From: Streptomyces sp. H27-C3
Lineage (GTDB): Bacteria; Actinomycetota; Actinomycetes; Streptomycetales; Streptomycetaceae
DNA: 64,000 nt
Direction: 5' to 3'
Assembly (NCBI RefSeq): GCF_030063415.1
Contig: NZ_JASITA010000033.1
Span: forward strand, 21,270-85,269
Made by a program: the position numbers and the translations under genes. Positions 43,309 through 52,246 of this stretch are shown piece by piece. Numbering within the stretch: position 1 is the first letter of the stretch; each line of letters starts with the position of its first letter. The notes beneath the pieces were generated by a model. That model worked only from the letters and a program-made list of their open reading frames with translations. It did not search any database and had not been told where the DNA came from.

Positions 43309-43373
43309 GTAGCGGCAGTCCCGGGGGTGCGGCAAACAATGGGACACGCGACACCTCCACGCGACACCTCGGG

Positions 43374-44552
43374 GTGAACAGGCGGGAGACCCTTGTGCGC
43401 TCACCCACGCGTCGGTACGCGCTGGCCGCGACGGCCCTCACCATCGGACTCGTCGCCGCGGGCTGCGGCGGCAGCGACGCCAAGGACGTGACCGAGTCCC
43501 AGGACGTCCTCCTCCAGCCGGTAGCGGCCCAGGGCCCCGACCCGTTCACTGAATCGACGGCCAAGAGCACCGCCGCGCTCCCCTCGGACGCGACCGGGAG
43601 CCCCAGTGTCACCGGCAGCCCCTCCGCCACGACGCAGGCCATGCGCAGCGTCTCGGGCGCCGAGCCCGGCCTGTACGGCGGTACGCACTCCCTGGCCAGC
43701 TGCGACGTCGAACAGCAGGTGCGCTTCCTCACCGCGGACCCGGCCAAGGGCCGGGCCTTCGCCCGTGCGAGCGGCATCGACCAGGGCGCCATCGCCGGTT
43801 ATCTGCGCGGCCTCACCCCGGTGCTCCTGCGCGCCGACTCACGCGTGACGAACCACGGCTACCGCGACGGCTCCGCCGCCAGCTTCCAGTCCGTACTCCA
43901 GGCGGGCACCGCCGTCCTCGTCGACGGTCACGGCGCGCCGCGCGTCCGGTGCGCCTGCGGCAACCCGCTGCTGGCGCCGACGATCGCCGGGGGGACGGTG
44001 GCGCATCGCGGGCAGCCGTGGTCCGGATACCGGCCCAGCCAGGTCGTCGTCATCAAACCCGTGACGCGGGTGATCACCAATCTGGTCATCGTGAACATCG
44101 TCAACAACACCTGGATCGAGCGGAAGACGGGCGACGACGGCGACCGGGACAGGACGCCCGACGTCACGCCCAGCCCGACCAATCCCGACCCGGGCACCAC
44201 GAGCCCCGATCCGGACGACCCCGAAACCGAGTCCGGCTCAGCAACGGCCACGGAGTCCGAGTCCGAGTCCGAGTCCGACCCGGCAACGGAATCCGAGTCG
44301 GAGCCGGAGTCGGAGAGCCCCGACGTGTCGAGCGCGGACCCCGGCATCAACACCAGCCCCAGCACTGACACCAGCCCCAGCACCGACACCAGCACCACCA
44401 CCAGTGACCCGGCCTCCCCGCCCTGCCCGTCCCTCACCCCCCTCGGGCCAGGACGCCCCGCGACAGCGCTCCCGTCGGTTGTCCCGCCGGGCTGCCCCAC
44501 CCCGACGCCGCCCTCCCCGACCTCGTCCGCGCCCCCCATCGATCAGCCCTGA
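43374..44552 (+). CDS. secreted lipoprotein with DUF6777-like domain and Ser/Glu/Pro tail (392 aa)
   Basis: The N-terminus RRYALAATALTIGLVAAGCGG carries a lipobox (LVAAGC), so it is anchored outside the membrane. Residues 95-250 form a folded domain (YGGTHSLASCDVEQQVRFL, VRCACGNPLLAP, VVVIKPVTRVITNLVIVNI) that resembles DUF6777. The last 130 residues are low complexity: Ser/Glu repeats (DNA at 44255-44320) then Ser/Thr/Pro. Such tails span the cell wall. GTG start. Function unknown. Confidence 0.7.
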   Translation: MNRRETLVRSPTRRYALAATALTIGLVAAGCGGSDAKDVTESQDVLLQPVAAQGPDPFTESTAKSTAALPSDATGSPSVTGSPSATTQAMRSVSGAEPGLYGGTHSLASCDVEQQVRFLTADPAKGRAFARASGIDQGAIAGYLRGLTPVLLRADSRVTNHGYRDGSAASFQSVLQAGTAVLVDGHGAPRVRCACGNPLLAPTIAGGTVAHRGQPWSGYRPSQVVVIKPVTRVITNLVIVNIVNNTWIERKTGDDGDRDRTPDVTPSPTNPDPGTTSPDPDDPETESGSATATESESESESDPATESESEPESESPDVSSADPGINTSPSTDTSPSTDTSTTTSDPASPPCPSLTPLGPGRPATALPSVVPPGCPTPTPPSPTSSAPPIDQP

Positions 44553-44591
44553 CCGGTCGAGGAATGAGGCGAATGGTGGCAGAGTGGCGGC

Positions 44592-46670
44592 ATGGCTGAT
44601 CGGGGAGTGAGTGCCCTGTCGCTTCCGGACGACTGGCCGGCCCACTCGGACCTGAGCCTTTCCCTCAACCGCATGGGCAGCTTCGACTGGGACCTGGGCA
44701 GCGGGCTGATGCACATGGATCAGGCCGCGCTCGACGTCTTCGAGCTGCACCGGGACGAGTACCTGGGCCGCCCGGAGGAGCTTGCCGCGCGCGTGCCGAG
44801 CTCCGAGGCCACCCGGCTGGACGCCATGGTCTCCGAGGCCCTCAAGAACGGCAGTACCACCTACGGCGCGTACTTCCGTATCCGCTGCCGGGACGGCTCC
44901 CTGCGCTGGACCCATACGCAGGGCTTCGTGCGACGCGACAGCAGTGGCAGACCGCACCGCATCATCGGCATCGTCCGCGACGCCACCCAGGAGCTCTCCG
45001 ACGCGACCGCCCGGCTCGAACGGGACGACGCGCGGCAGCGCAGGACCAGCGTCGTCGAGAGCACCACGGCGGCGCTGGCGCACGCGCGGACCGTGCAGGA
45101 CGTCATCGACGTGCTCAACGACTCCCAAGGCCTGGAGAACCTCGGCGCCACCAGCCTGGTGATGGGCCTCGTCGAGTCCGGCCGCATTCACCTCGTCGCG
45201 GAGGGCCCCGAGGACTCCTTCGTGCCGGGCACCCGCTACACCCGGATCGACGAGCAGTATCCGATGAGCGAGGTGGTCCGTACCCTCGCGCCGCGCTTCA
45301 TCGAATCGCGCGAGGATTTCGCCGGCTCCTACCCCCGACTGTGGCCGCACATCAGCCGCCTCGGCATCACCTCCGCAGCCTATCTGCCGTTGATCGCCCA
45401 GGCCCGCCCCATCGGCGCGCTCGGCCTGCTCTACAACGACCGGGTCGGGTTCACCGCCGACGAACGCAATGTGCTGATCGCCCTCGGCAGTAGCATCGCG
45501 CAGAGCCTGCAACGGGCGATGCTCTACGAGCAGGACAAGGACCTCGCGCAAGGACTGCAGCAGGCGATGCTGCCGCGCCGGATACCCGCAGTCCCCGGGG
45601 CGCAGATAGCGGTCCGCTACCGTTCGGCCCGGCTCGGCCGCGACATAGGCGGCGACTGGTACGACGTGATCCTGCTGCCGGGCGGCCGGGTCGGTGCGGT
45701 CATCGGTGACGTGCAGGGCCACGACACCCACGCCGCCGCCGTCATGGGTCAGCTGCGCATCGTGCTGCGCGCGTACGCCGCCGAGGGCCACACCCCCGCC
45801 ACCGTCATGGCCCGCGCCTCCGGCTTCCTCCACGAGCTGGACACCGAACGCTTCGCCACCTGCACCTACGCCGAGGTGGACCTGACCACCGGAGTGATCC
45901 AGCTGGTCCGGGCCGGACACATCGACCCGATGGTGCGCCACACCGACGGGTCCTGCCGCCGGGTGACCGTCGAAGGCGGCCTGCCGCTGGGGCTCTCCGC
46001 GGAGTTCGGACGGCTCGAATACCCGGTCACCACCATCGAGCTGGACCCCGGACAGACCTTGCTGCTGTGCACCGACGGTCTGGTGGAGCAGCCGGGCGCC
46101 GACCTCGACGACGGCATGCAGATGCTGGCCTCGCTGGTCCGTACCGGCCCCAGCGACCTGCAGCAGCTCGCCGACCGGCTGTGCGAGGTGGTCGACGAGC
46201 GGGGCGGCGAGGACGACGTGGCGCTGTTGCTCCTGCGCCGCCGAGGGGTGGACGTACCGCAGGGCGGCGGGCGTCTGCAGCAGCATGTGGCGCAGAACGA
46301 CCCGGAGGCGCTGAGTTCGGCGCGGCACATGATCCGTGCGGCGGTACGGGCCTGGGGCGCCCAGGAGCGCGAGGACGAGATCGAGCTGGCCGCCGACGAG
46401 CTGATGACCAACGCGCTGATGCACACCGACGGCGGGGCGGTCGTCACCGCACGGGTGCTGACCGGGGACCGCCGCCGTCTGCGCATCGAGGTGGAGGACA
46501 CCTCCAGCGCGCTGCCGCGCCGCCGGGAGGCGGGGGAGTCCGGGGTCTCGGGGCGCGGGCTGATGCTGGTGGACCTACTGGCGGTCGGCTGGGGCGTGGA
46601 GTCGCGGGGCAGCGGCAAGTGCGTGTGGTGTGAATTCCACATCCCTGACCGGTTTGACCGGCAGGCCTGA
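44592..46670 (+). CDS. PAS-GAF-PP2C(SpoIIE)-HATPase signalling phosphatase (692 aa)
   Basis: PAS-like domain at about 20-140 (MGSFDWDLGSGLMHMD), GAF at about 155-310, SpoIIE-type PP2C at about 330-545 (AVRYRSARLGRDIGGDWYDV with metal-binding Asp, VIGDVQGHDTHAAAVMGQL, CTDGLVE), and a C-terminal anti-sigma-factor-type HATPase at about 570-685 (ELAADELMTNALMHTDGGAV, SGRGLMLVDLLAVGWG). One chain can therefore both dephosphorylate anti-anti-sigma proteins and act as an anti-sigma-like kinase. It has no membrane helices, so the sensor domains read a cytosolic cue. Standalone gene. Confidence 0.93.
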   Translation: MADRGVSALSLPDDWPAHSDLSLSLNRMGSFDWDLGSGLMHMDQAALDVFELHRDEYLGRPEELAARVPSSEATRLDAMVSEALKNGSTTYGAYFRIRCRDGSLRWTHTQGFVRRDSSGRPHRIIGIVRDATQELSDATARLERDDARQRRTSVVESTTAALAHARTVQDVIDVLNDSQGLENLGATSLVMGLVESGRIHLVAEGPEDSFVPGTRYTRIDEQYPMSEVVRTLAPRFIESREDFAGSYPRLWPHISRLGITSAAYLPLIAQARPIGALGLLYNDRVGFTADERNVLIALGSSIAQSLQRAMLYEQDKDLAQGLQQAMLPRRIPAVPGAQIAVRYRSARLGRDIGGDWYDVILLPGGRVGAVIGDVQGHDTHAAAVMGQLRIVLRAYAAEGHTPATVMARASGFLHELDTERFATCTYAEVDLTTGVIQLVRAGHIDPMVRHTDGSCRRVTVEGGLPLGLSAEFGRLEYPVTTIELDPGQTLLLCTDGLVEQPGADLDDGMQMLASLVRTGPSDLQQLADRLCEVVDERGGEDDVALLLLRRRGVDVPQGGGRLQQHVAQNDPEALSSARHMIRAAVRAWGAQEREDEIELAADELMTNALMHTDGGAVVTARVLTGDRRRLRIEVEDTSSALPRRREAGESGVSGRGLMLVDLLAVGWGVESRGSGKCVWCEFHIPDRFDRQA

Positions 46671-46784
46671 TCGTACCGGACGATAGCTGTCCGTCATGTG
46701 AACTTACTTGACCGTAACCAACCGTTCGGTATTGACTGCGCTCTTCCCTTGCACTCGCACCGCCTCCGATGACGTGAGGGCTTC

Positions 46785-48131
46785 TTGAGCACTGAGCTTC
46801 TGGCACCTCTTGATCTGGCGTTCTGGCACCTCGAATCCTCCGAACACCCCATGCATCTGGGCGCGCTCGCTCTGTTCGACGGCGGCGATCCGGCCGACAC
46901 GAACCCGACCGCGATCGCCGAACTGCTCGCCCGGCGGGCCGCCGCGATCCCGCGGTTGCGCATGCGTGTACGTGACGTCTGGCTGCCCGTGGGCGGCGCG
47001 GCGTGGGTCGCGGCCAAGGACTTCGACGTACGCCGACATGTCCAGCAGGTCCGGCTGCCCGAGGACGGCTTCGCCTCCCACGCCGTCCACCACGCAGGGG
47101 AACTGATGCAGCGCCCGCTCGAACGCGGCCTGCCGCCCTGGAAGATGTACGTCCTGACCGGAGCCCCCGGCGGCTCGTTCGCCATCCTGGTGAAGCTCCA
47201 CCACGCCCTGGCCGACGGCATGCGTGCCGTCGCCATCGGCGCGGGCATCTTCGACCAGATCGCCGGCGCCCGTGAGGCCGGCAGCGGGCGGGAGCGCAGC
47301 GTGCCGCCCCGGTCCTGGCTGCCCGGTCCCCGGCAGGCCGTCGGCTTCGCCCGCGACCGCATCGAGGAGCTGGGCCGGGCCGTCGGCATCGGCGCGTCCG
47401 TGATGCGGGCCGGACGTTTCGATCTGTGGGGCGCCAGCGCCCTAGCGGCGGGCTCCAGCGGCACACGGCGGCTCGGCACCGCCGTGCTCGACCAGGGCGA
47501 CGTACTGAGGGTTCGCCGGGTGGCCGGCGGCACGGCCAACGACGTGCTGCTCGCCGTCGTCGCCGGCGCGCTGCGCCGCTGGATGCTGGAGCGCGGCGAA
47601 CCACTGCCGGGCGCGGATCCGCGCGCCCTGGTGCCGGTATCCCGGCGCCGCCCCGGCAGCCCAACGGGCTCCGGCAACAAGCTCTCCGCCTACCTCCTGG
47701 GCCTGCCCGTGTCCGAACCCGATCCCTGGGCGCGGCTCACCGCGGTCCGCGCGGCCATGGACCGCAACAAGGCCGACGGGCCGGGACGCGGCGCCGGCGC
47801 GGTCGCCGTACTGGCCGACCAGTTGCCCTCGCTCGCCCACCGGTTCGGCGCCCCGCTCGCGGGCGGCGCTGCCCGGATACTCTTCGACGTCCTCGTCACG
47901 AGCGTGCCGCTGCCCCGCTCCACCCTCTCGCTGGGCGGCTGCCCGCTGCGCGAGATCTACCCGATGGCGCCGCTGGCCCGTGGGCAGGCCCTGGCCGTGG
48001 CGCTGTCGACGTACGGCGGACAGGTCCATGTCGGCCTCGTCTCCGACGGCAAGGCCGTGCCCGACCTGGACCGACTGGCCCGGGGCATGTCCGACGAGCT
48101 GGCCGAGCTGCTGCGGGCCGCCACGGCCTGA
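46785..48131 (+). CDS. wax ester synthase/diacylglycerol acyltransferase (448 aa)
   Basis: TTG start with GAGGG upstream (LSTELLAPLDLAFWHLE). The acyltransferase motif HHALADG (about residues 138-144) matches HHxxxDG, and NDVLLAVVAGALRRWM with later LPLPRSTLSLGGCPLREIYPMAPLARGQ belongs to the DUF1298 half. It transfers acyl groups from acyl-CoA to diacylglycerol or fatty alcohols to make storage lipids, as in many Streptomyces. The first 7 residues match the MxxxDxxFWxxE pattern of the family. Confidence 0.92.
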   Translation: MSTELLAPLDLAFWHLESSEHPMHLGALALFDGGDPADTNPTAIAELLARRAAAIPRLRMRVRDVWLPVGGAAWVAAKDFDVRRHVQQVRLPEDGFASHAVHHAGELMQRPLERGLPPWKMYVLTGAPGGSFAILVKLHHALADGMRAVAIGAGIFDQIAGAREAGSGRERSVPPRSWLPGPRQAVGFARDRIEELGRAVGIGASVMRAGRFDLWGASALAAGSSGTRRLGTAVLDQGDVLRVRRVAGGTANDVLLAVVAGALRRWMLERGEPLPGADPRALVPVSRRRPGSPTGSGNKLSAYLLGLPVSEPDPWARLTAVRAAMDRNKADGPGRGAGAVAVLADQLPSLAHRFGAPLAGGAARILFDVLVTSVPLPRSTLSLGGCPLREIYPMAPLARGQALAVALSTYGGQVHVGLVSDGKAVPDLDRLARGMSDELAELLRAATA

Positions 48132-48145
48132 GGCACGCTGGAGGT

Positions 48146-49006
48146 ATGCCTGAGCTGCCGGAGGTCGAAGCGCTGCGGGAGTTCCTCGACGGACAGCTGG
48201 TCCGCCGGGAGATCAGCCGGGTGTTCCCCGTCGCGATCAACGTCCTCAAGACGTACGACCCGCCGCCGTCCGCGCTCGAAGGCGCCACCGTCTCCGCCGT
48301 GGACCGCCACGGCAAGTTTCTCGACATCACCGCCGGGGGCCTGCACCTGGTCACCCACCTGGCCCGCGCGGGCTGGCTGCGCTGGAAGGACGCGCTGCCG
48401 GACGAACCGCCCCGCCCCGGCAAGGGGCCGCTCGCGCTGCGTGTCGCCCTGGACCGCGGCGCGGGCTTCGACCTCACCGAGGCGGGCACGAAGAAGGGCC
48501 TCGCGGTGTACGTGGTGCGCGACCCGGCCGAGGTGCCCGGCATCGCGCGCCTGGGCCCCGACCCGCTCGCCGACGGCTTCGGACGCGAGGAGTTCGCGGC
48601 GCTGCTCGCCGGGGAACGCCGCCAGATCAAGGGCGCGCTGCGCGACCAGAGCCTGATCGCGGGGATCGGCAACGCGTACAGCGACGAGATCCTGCACGCC
48701 GCGAAGATGTCACCGTTCAAACCGACCGCGAAGCTCACCGAGGCCGAGATCACGGCGCTGTACGAGGCGTCACGCGCCACCCTGGAGAAGGCCGTCGAGC
48801 GCTCGCACGGGGTCGCCGCTGGCCGGCTGAAGGCAGAGAAGAAGAGCGGGCTGAGCGTCCACGGCCGGGCCGGCGAAGCCTGTCCGGTCTGCGGCGACAC
48901 GATCCTTGAGGTGTCCTTCAGCGATTCCGCACTGCAGTACTGCCCCACGTGCCAGACGGGCGGAAAGCCGCTCGCGGACCGGCGGATGTCCCGACTGCTC
49001 AAGTAG
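48146..49006 (+). CDS. Fpg/Nei-family DNA glycosylase (286 aa)
   Basis: MPELPEVEALR supplies the N-terminal Pro nucleophile and Glu that must be exposed after Met removal. The lysine in DRHGKFLDI, the helix-two-turn-helix (IKGALRDQSLIAGIGNAYSDEIL) and the zinc finger (CPVCG, then CPTCQTGG) are intact. It removes oxidised bases and cleaves the DNA strand. The finger tail KPLADRRMSRLLK is that of the actinobacterial Nei-type proteins. Start ATG 48146 lies 15 bp after the acyltransferase stop. Confidence 0.93.
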   Translation: MPELPEVEALREFLDGQLVRREISRVFPVAINVLKTYDPPPSALEGATVSAVDRHGKFLDITAGGLHLVTHLARAGWLRWKDALPDEPPRPGKGPLALRVALDRGAGFDLTEAGTKKGLAVYVVRDPAEVPGIARLGPDPLADGFGREEFAALLAGERRQIKGALRDQSLIAGIGNAYSDEILHAAKMSPFKPTAKLTEAEITALYEASRATLEKAVERSHGVAAGRLKAEKKSGLSVHGRAGEACPVCGDTILEVSFSDSALQYCPTCQTGGKPLADRRMSRLLK

Positions 49007-49122
49007 GCGGGACCGAGCAGGTCGGACCGACAAGGCCGGGGACGGGCCCCACGCGCTGACCGGGTGACCCTGCGCCTTGACCGGGCCCTCGCGCCTTGAC
49101 CGGGCGCCCCTCGCGCCCTGCC

Positions 49123-49821
49123 CTAGGCCTTGATGGTGACCAGCCGCTTGCCGTCCAGCGTACGGACCTCGAAGCGGTCGATCTCGTTCCCGCTCAGCGC
49201 TGCCCCACCCTCCGTACGCAGCGGCTCCTCGTGCCCCACGGCCCCCGGAATGCCGTAACCCCCCGCTGGCACTGCCCAGGTGGTCACCGTCTGTTCCTCG
49301 CCGTCCTTGCCCACGGCAATCAGCTCGCAGGCCAGCGGCCCGTCGACCCGGGCGAGTTCGAGCCCGACCCCCGCCCCCCAGCCGCTTTCCCACAGCGCGA
49401 CGGTCGCCGAGACCCCGGTGGCCGAGTCGGTGGCGGCGAGCTGCCGCACTGCCCCATCCCCGGCACCGCCTTCGCCCTGGAGCTGCAGGCCGAACACCGC
49501 CGCGGGGCCACCGATGATCAGCGCGGCCGCCGCCGCGACCAGCCGGATACGGCGTCTGCCACTGCGCCGCCGCGCCACCTCGACCCGGTCGAGCAGGCGG
49601 TCGAGCAGCTCCGGCACCGGCGGCTGGGGCAGGAGTACGCCGGGACCCCCGCCGGGGTGGGCGAAGGTGGCCAGCATCGATTCGAGTCCGGCGAATTCGC
49701 TGAGCCGCACGGCGCACGTGGGACAGTCGGACAGATGTTCCTCGAAGCGGAACGTATCTGCTGGATCCAGGACGCCGAGCGCGTACGCGCCGACGTCCCG
49801 ATGCCGCTGCTTCGGACTCAT
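49123..49821 (-). CDS. zinc-finger anti-sigma factor (232 aa)
   Basis: MSPKQRHRDVGAYALGVLD begins an anti-sigma domain with the ZAS motif HLSDCPTC (His, then C-x2-C). A single membrane helix (RIRLVAAAAALIIGGPAAVFGL, about residues 95-116) is followed by an outside domain of about 110 residues. The start is ATG 49821 with AGGAA upstream; the frame extending further upstream is not coding. No sigma gene adjoins; its target may be encoded elsewhere, for example the ECF factor at 56 kb. Confidence 0.85.
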   Translation of the reverse strand: MSPKQRHRDVGAYALGVLDPADTFRFEEHLSDCPTCAVRLSEFAGLESMLATFAHPGGGPGVLLPQPPVPELLDRLLDRVEVARRRSGRRRIRLVAAAAALIIGGPAAVFGLQLQGEGGAGDGAVRQLAATDSATGVSATVALWESGWGAGVGLELARVDGPLACELIAVGKDGEEQTVTTWAVPAGGYGIPGAVGHEEPLRTEGGAALSGNEIDRFEVRTLDGKRLVTIKA

Positions 49822-50013
49822 GGGGCAATTCCTCGTGGGTCTCGCGCGATGCACGGGGCGTGATGGGCGGGTCGTCATCAGGTACGGACTTGACCGGGAT
49901 TCTGCTCAGGATGGGCGGTAATCCCACCGGATTCCCCACAGTCCGGACGTTGTTGTGGGCACGGGGCGGGGCCCGCACACTGGGCGGGTGACAGCCCGCG
50001 AGACGAACCCCGC

Positions 50014-50226
50014 ATGACGGTGCCTTCGCCCTCGGGGGGCGCGCATGTGCGCTTGCAGCTGGGTGCGTACGTGCTGGGCGCGTTGTCGCCGGGCGAGGAC
50101 GCCGAGGTCGCGTTCCACCTCGGCCGGTGCGACGTGTGCCGCGCCGCCTACCTGGAAGTGGCCGACGCTCCCGCGCTGCTCGCACTGTTTTCCGAGGACG
50201 ACCTGGCGCCGGAGCGCGACGAATGA
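50014..50226 (+). CDS. minimal ZAS-domain anti-sigma-like protein (70 aa)
   Basis: The protein is only the zinc anti-sigma domain: VRLQLGAYVLGALSPGEDAEVAFHLGRCDVCRAAYLEV, with HxxxCxxC, and then a short acidic tail. No membrane segment follows. Such domain-only proteins bind a sigma factor in the cytosol. Its stop overlaps or abuts the start of the LytTR regulator gene (TGA at 50224-50226 within ATGA), so the two are probably translated together. Confidence 0.75.
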   Translation: MTVPSPSGGAHVRLQLGAYVLGALSPGEDAEVAFHLGRCDVCRAAYLEVADAPALLALFSEDDLAPERDE

Positions 50227-50246
50227 CACCCCCTAAACTCCGGGGC

Positions 50247-51038
50247 ATGTTGCGTGCACTGGCTGTCGACGACGAACGACCGGCGCTGGAGGAACTCCTC
50301 TACCTGCTGCGCGCCGACCCCCGGGTCCGCAGCGCGGAAGGAGCCACCGACGCCACCGCGACGCTGCGCCGGATCAACCGTGCGCTCGACGCGGGGCCGG
50401 ACGGCGCGGACGCCATCGATGTCGTCTTCCTCGACATCCACATGGCCGGTCTCACCGGGCTCGATGTCGCCAGGCTGCTCGCCGGGTTCGCCAGGCCGCC
50501 GCACATTGTCTTCGTCACCGCCCACGAGGGCTTCGCCGTGCAGGCCTTCGACCTCAAGGCCGTCGACTACGTGCTTAAGCCGGTCCGCGGAGAGCGTCTC
50601 GCCGAGGCCGTACGTCGGGTCTGCGACCAGGTCGAGGCGGCCTCCGCCGCCGCGCAGACACCCGCGGCCGCGCCCGCCGCCGTCCTCGCGCCGCAGACCG
50701 GCACCGCGGACCAGATCGCCGTCGAGCTGGGCGGCGTCACCCGCTTCGTCCCGATCGACGACATCGCGTACGTCGAGGCCCAGGGCGACTACGCCCGGCT
50801 GCACACGGGTGCGGGCAGCCACCTCGTCCGTATCCCGCTCTCCACGCTGGAGGAGCGCTGGGCCACCCGCGGATTCGTCCGCGTACACCGTCGCCATCTG
50901 GTCGCCCTGAGCCGCATCGACGAGCTGCGGCTGGACGCGGGGGCGACGACCGTACGGATCGGCGAGGTGGAACTCGCGGTCAGCCGCCGCCATGCCCGCG
51001 AACTCCGCGACCTGCTGATGCGGCAGGCGCGCGGCTGA
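50247..51038 (+). CDS. LytTR-type response regulator (263 aa)
   Basis: Receiver domain (residues 1-120) with acidic pocket VDDERPALEEL and phospho-Asp in VVFLDIHMAGLTG (about 61), switch Thr in VTAHEG and Lys in DYVLKPV. The C-terminal LytTR DNA-binding domain (about 165-260) has FVPIDDIAYVEAQGDYARLHT and FVRVHRRHLVALSRIDEL. An ATG at 50223 in frame, overlapping the previous stop, is possible; ATG 50247 begins where the fold begins. Its partner is likely the LytS-type kinase at 54 kb. Confidence 0.92.
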   Translation: MLRALAVDDERPALEELLYLLRADPRVRSAEGATDATATLRRINRALDAGPDGADAIDVVFLDIHMAGLTGLDVARLLAGFARPPHIVFVTAHEGFAVQAFDLKAVDYVLKPVRGERLAEAVRRVCDQVEAASAAAQTPAAAPAAVLAPQTGTADQIAVELGGVTRFVPIDDIAYVEAQGDYARLHTGAGSHLVRIPLSTLEERWATRGFVRVHRRHLVALSRIDELRLDAGATTVRIGEVELAVSRRHARELRDLLMRQARG

Positions 51039-51854
51039 TCTCCGGCCCTTGTGCCTCCGACCCGGCCTGGGCTGTTGCCGGGCCGGGCCGGGTCTGGGTG
51101 CGGGTGGGGCGCGGCCCGGGGGGGGGGCCGCCCCCCGCGCGGGGCTGTCCCCTACCCGCGCAGCGCCCCGAAACTGGGGGCAGGCCCCCAGACCCCAGAC
51201 CCCGGGGGAGGTGGGGTGCGGCGGCAAGTCCCAGCCCTCCGGACACGGTGAGGCGTGGGGCCCGGGACCAGTGCTCCTGATGGTGGGCTCCAGCCCCGGC
51301 CCGTTGCTTCTGACCGCCGGCCCCGCCCGCCGGCCCCGCCCGCCGGCCCCGCCCGTCGGCCATGGGCCGGGCGCCTCGGCCTGCCCATGGCCGTGCCACC
51401 GGGGAGGCCGCCACCGCTGGGCCGCCATCGACCACCCCGCCCGGCCCGCGCGTCGCGGCCCTGACCCCCGACCGCTGATCGTTCCCGGCGTGCCGTTCGC
51501 CGCCGTACAACCGCCGCCCGGCGACCGGCCACTCGAACGGGGCCGCGCCGCCGGGCACGCTCGCAGTCCCGCACGCCCGCCGCATCGCCAGGCCCGTACG
51601 GCCGGCCCGCCCGCCCGCTGGGCCGCACGCACGCAGGTCGGCCGTGTTGCCCGGCCCGCCCGCCCGCCGCATTGGCCGGCCCGCCCGCTGAGCCGCGCAC
51701 CCGCACGCCGCGCCGCCACAAAAGGCCCGCGTGACTCGGCCACAAGAGCCCTCCGGCGCCATGCGATCCCACGCACCCGACGACGCGGGCTGAGCCTGCC
51801 GGGGTTCATCCGCAGGCCCTACCCGCGGTGATCGTTGCTGCGTAGACTCCATCG
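51039..51854. other. 816-bp GC-rich spacer without a credible gene
   Basis: Both strands hold only long, arginine/proline-rich frames typical of GC-rich non-coding DNA. The region includes a run of ten G followed by CC and GCCCCCC (51117-51139), an inverted copy of the dispersed repeat (51143-51160), and a 13-bp tandem repeat CCGCCGGCCCCGC in 3.7 copies (51314-51361), then more degenerate GCCCG units to about 51720. A promoter for the DUF485 operon should lie near the right end. Confidence 0.6.
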
Positions 51855-52241
51855 GTGTCCGCTCAGCAGCAGCCTCCCCGCCGTGAAGTCGTCACCGGAG
51901 TGCCCCGCGGCGCCCGGCGGCCCCCGGGCCACGCTCCGGCCCGGTCCGAGATCACCGAGCAGACCACGCTGGGCGCCACCTATGTGCGCTCACTGATGCG
52001 CAGCCAGCTGCGAACCGCCCTGATCTCCCTCGGCGCCCTGGCGCTGCTCGTCGGCTCCCTGCCGCTGCTGTTCGCGCTCCCGCAGGTCTTCACCGACTCA
52101 GACCTCCCGTCACCCGCGCCCTTCGTGTGGGCCGTGCTCGGCGTCGCCGTCTATCCGGTCATGTGGCTGATCGCGTTCTGGCAGGTCCGGCGCGCCGAGC
52201 GCAACGAGCGTGCCTTCAGCAGGCTCGTCGAAGGGCGCTGA
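51855..52241 (+). CDS. DUF485-like small membrane protein (128 aa)
   Basis: GTG 51855. Two hydrophobic helices (TALISLGALALLVGSLPLLFA and FVWAVLGVAVYPVMWLIAFW) follow a basic N-terminus. DUF485 proteins are the usual small partners of cation-acetate symporters. It ends 5 bp before the symporter start, so both come from one message. Confidence 0.8.
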   Translation: MSAQQQPPRREVVTGVPRGARRPPGHAPARSEITEQTTLGATYVRSLMRSQLRTALISLGALALLVGSLPLLFALPQVFTDSDLPSPAPFVWAVLGVAVYPVMWLIAFWQVRRAERNERAFSRLVEGR

Positions 52242-52246
52242 CCTCC

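Noticed and set aside
51049..51831. Long frames on both strands of the 51-kb spacer
   Set aside because: Composition is Pro/Arg/Ala/Gly only, caused by GC-rich repeats; no ribosome sites or conserved phrases.
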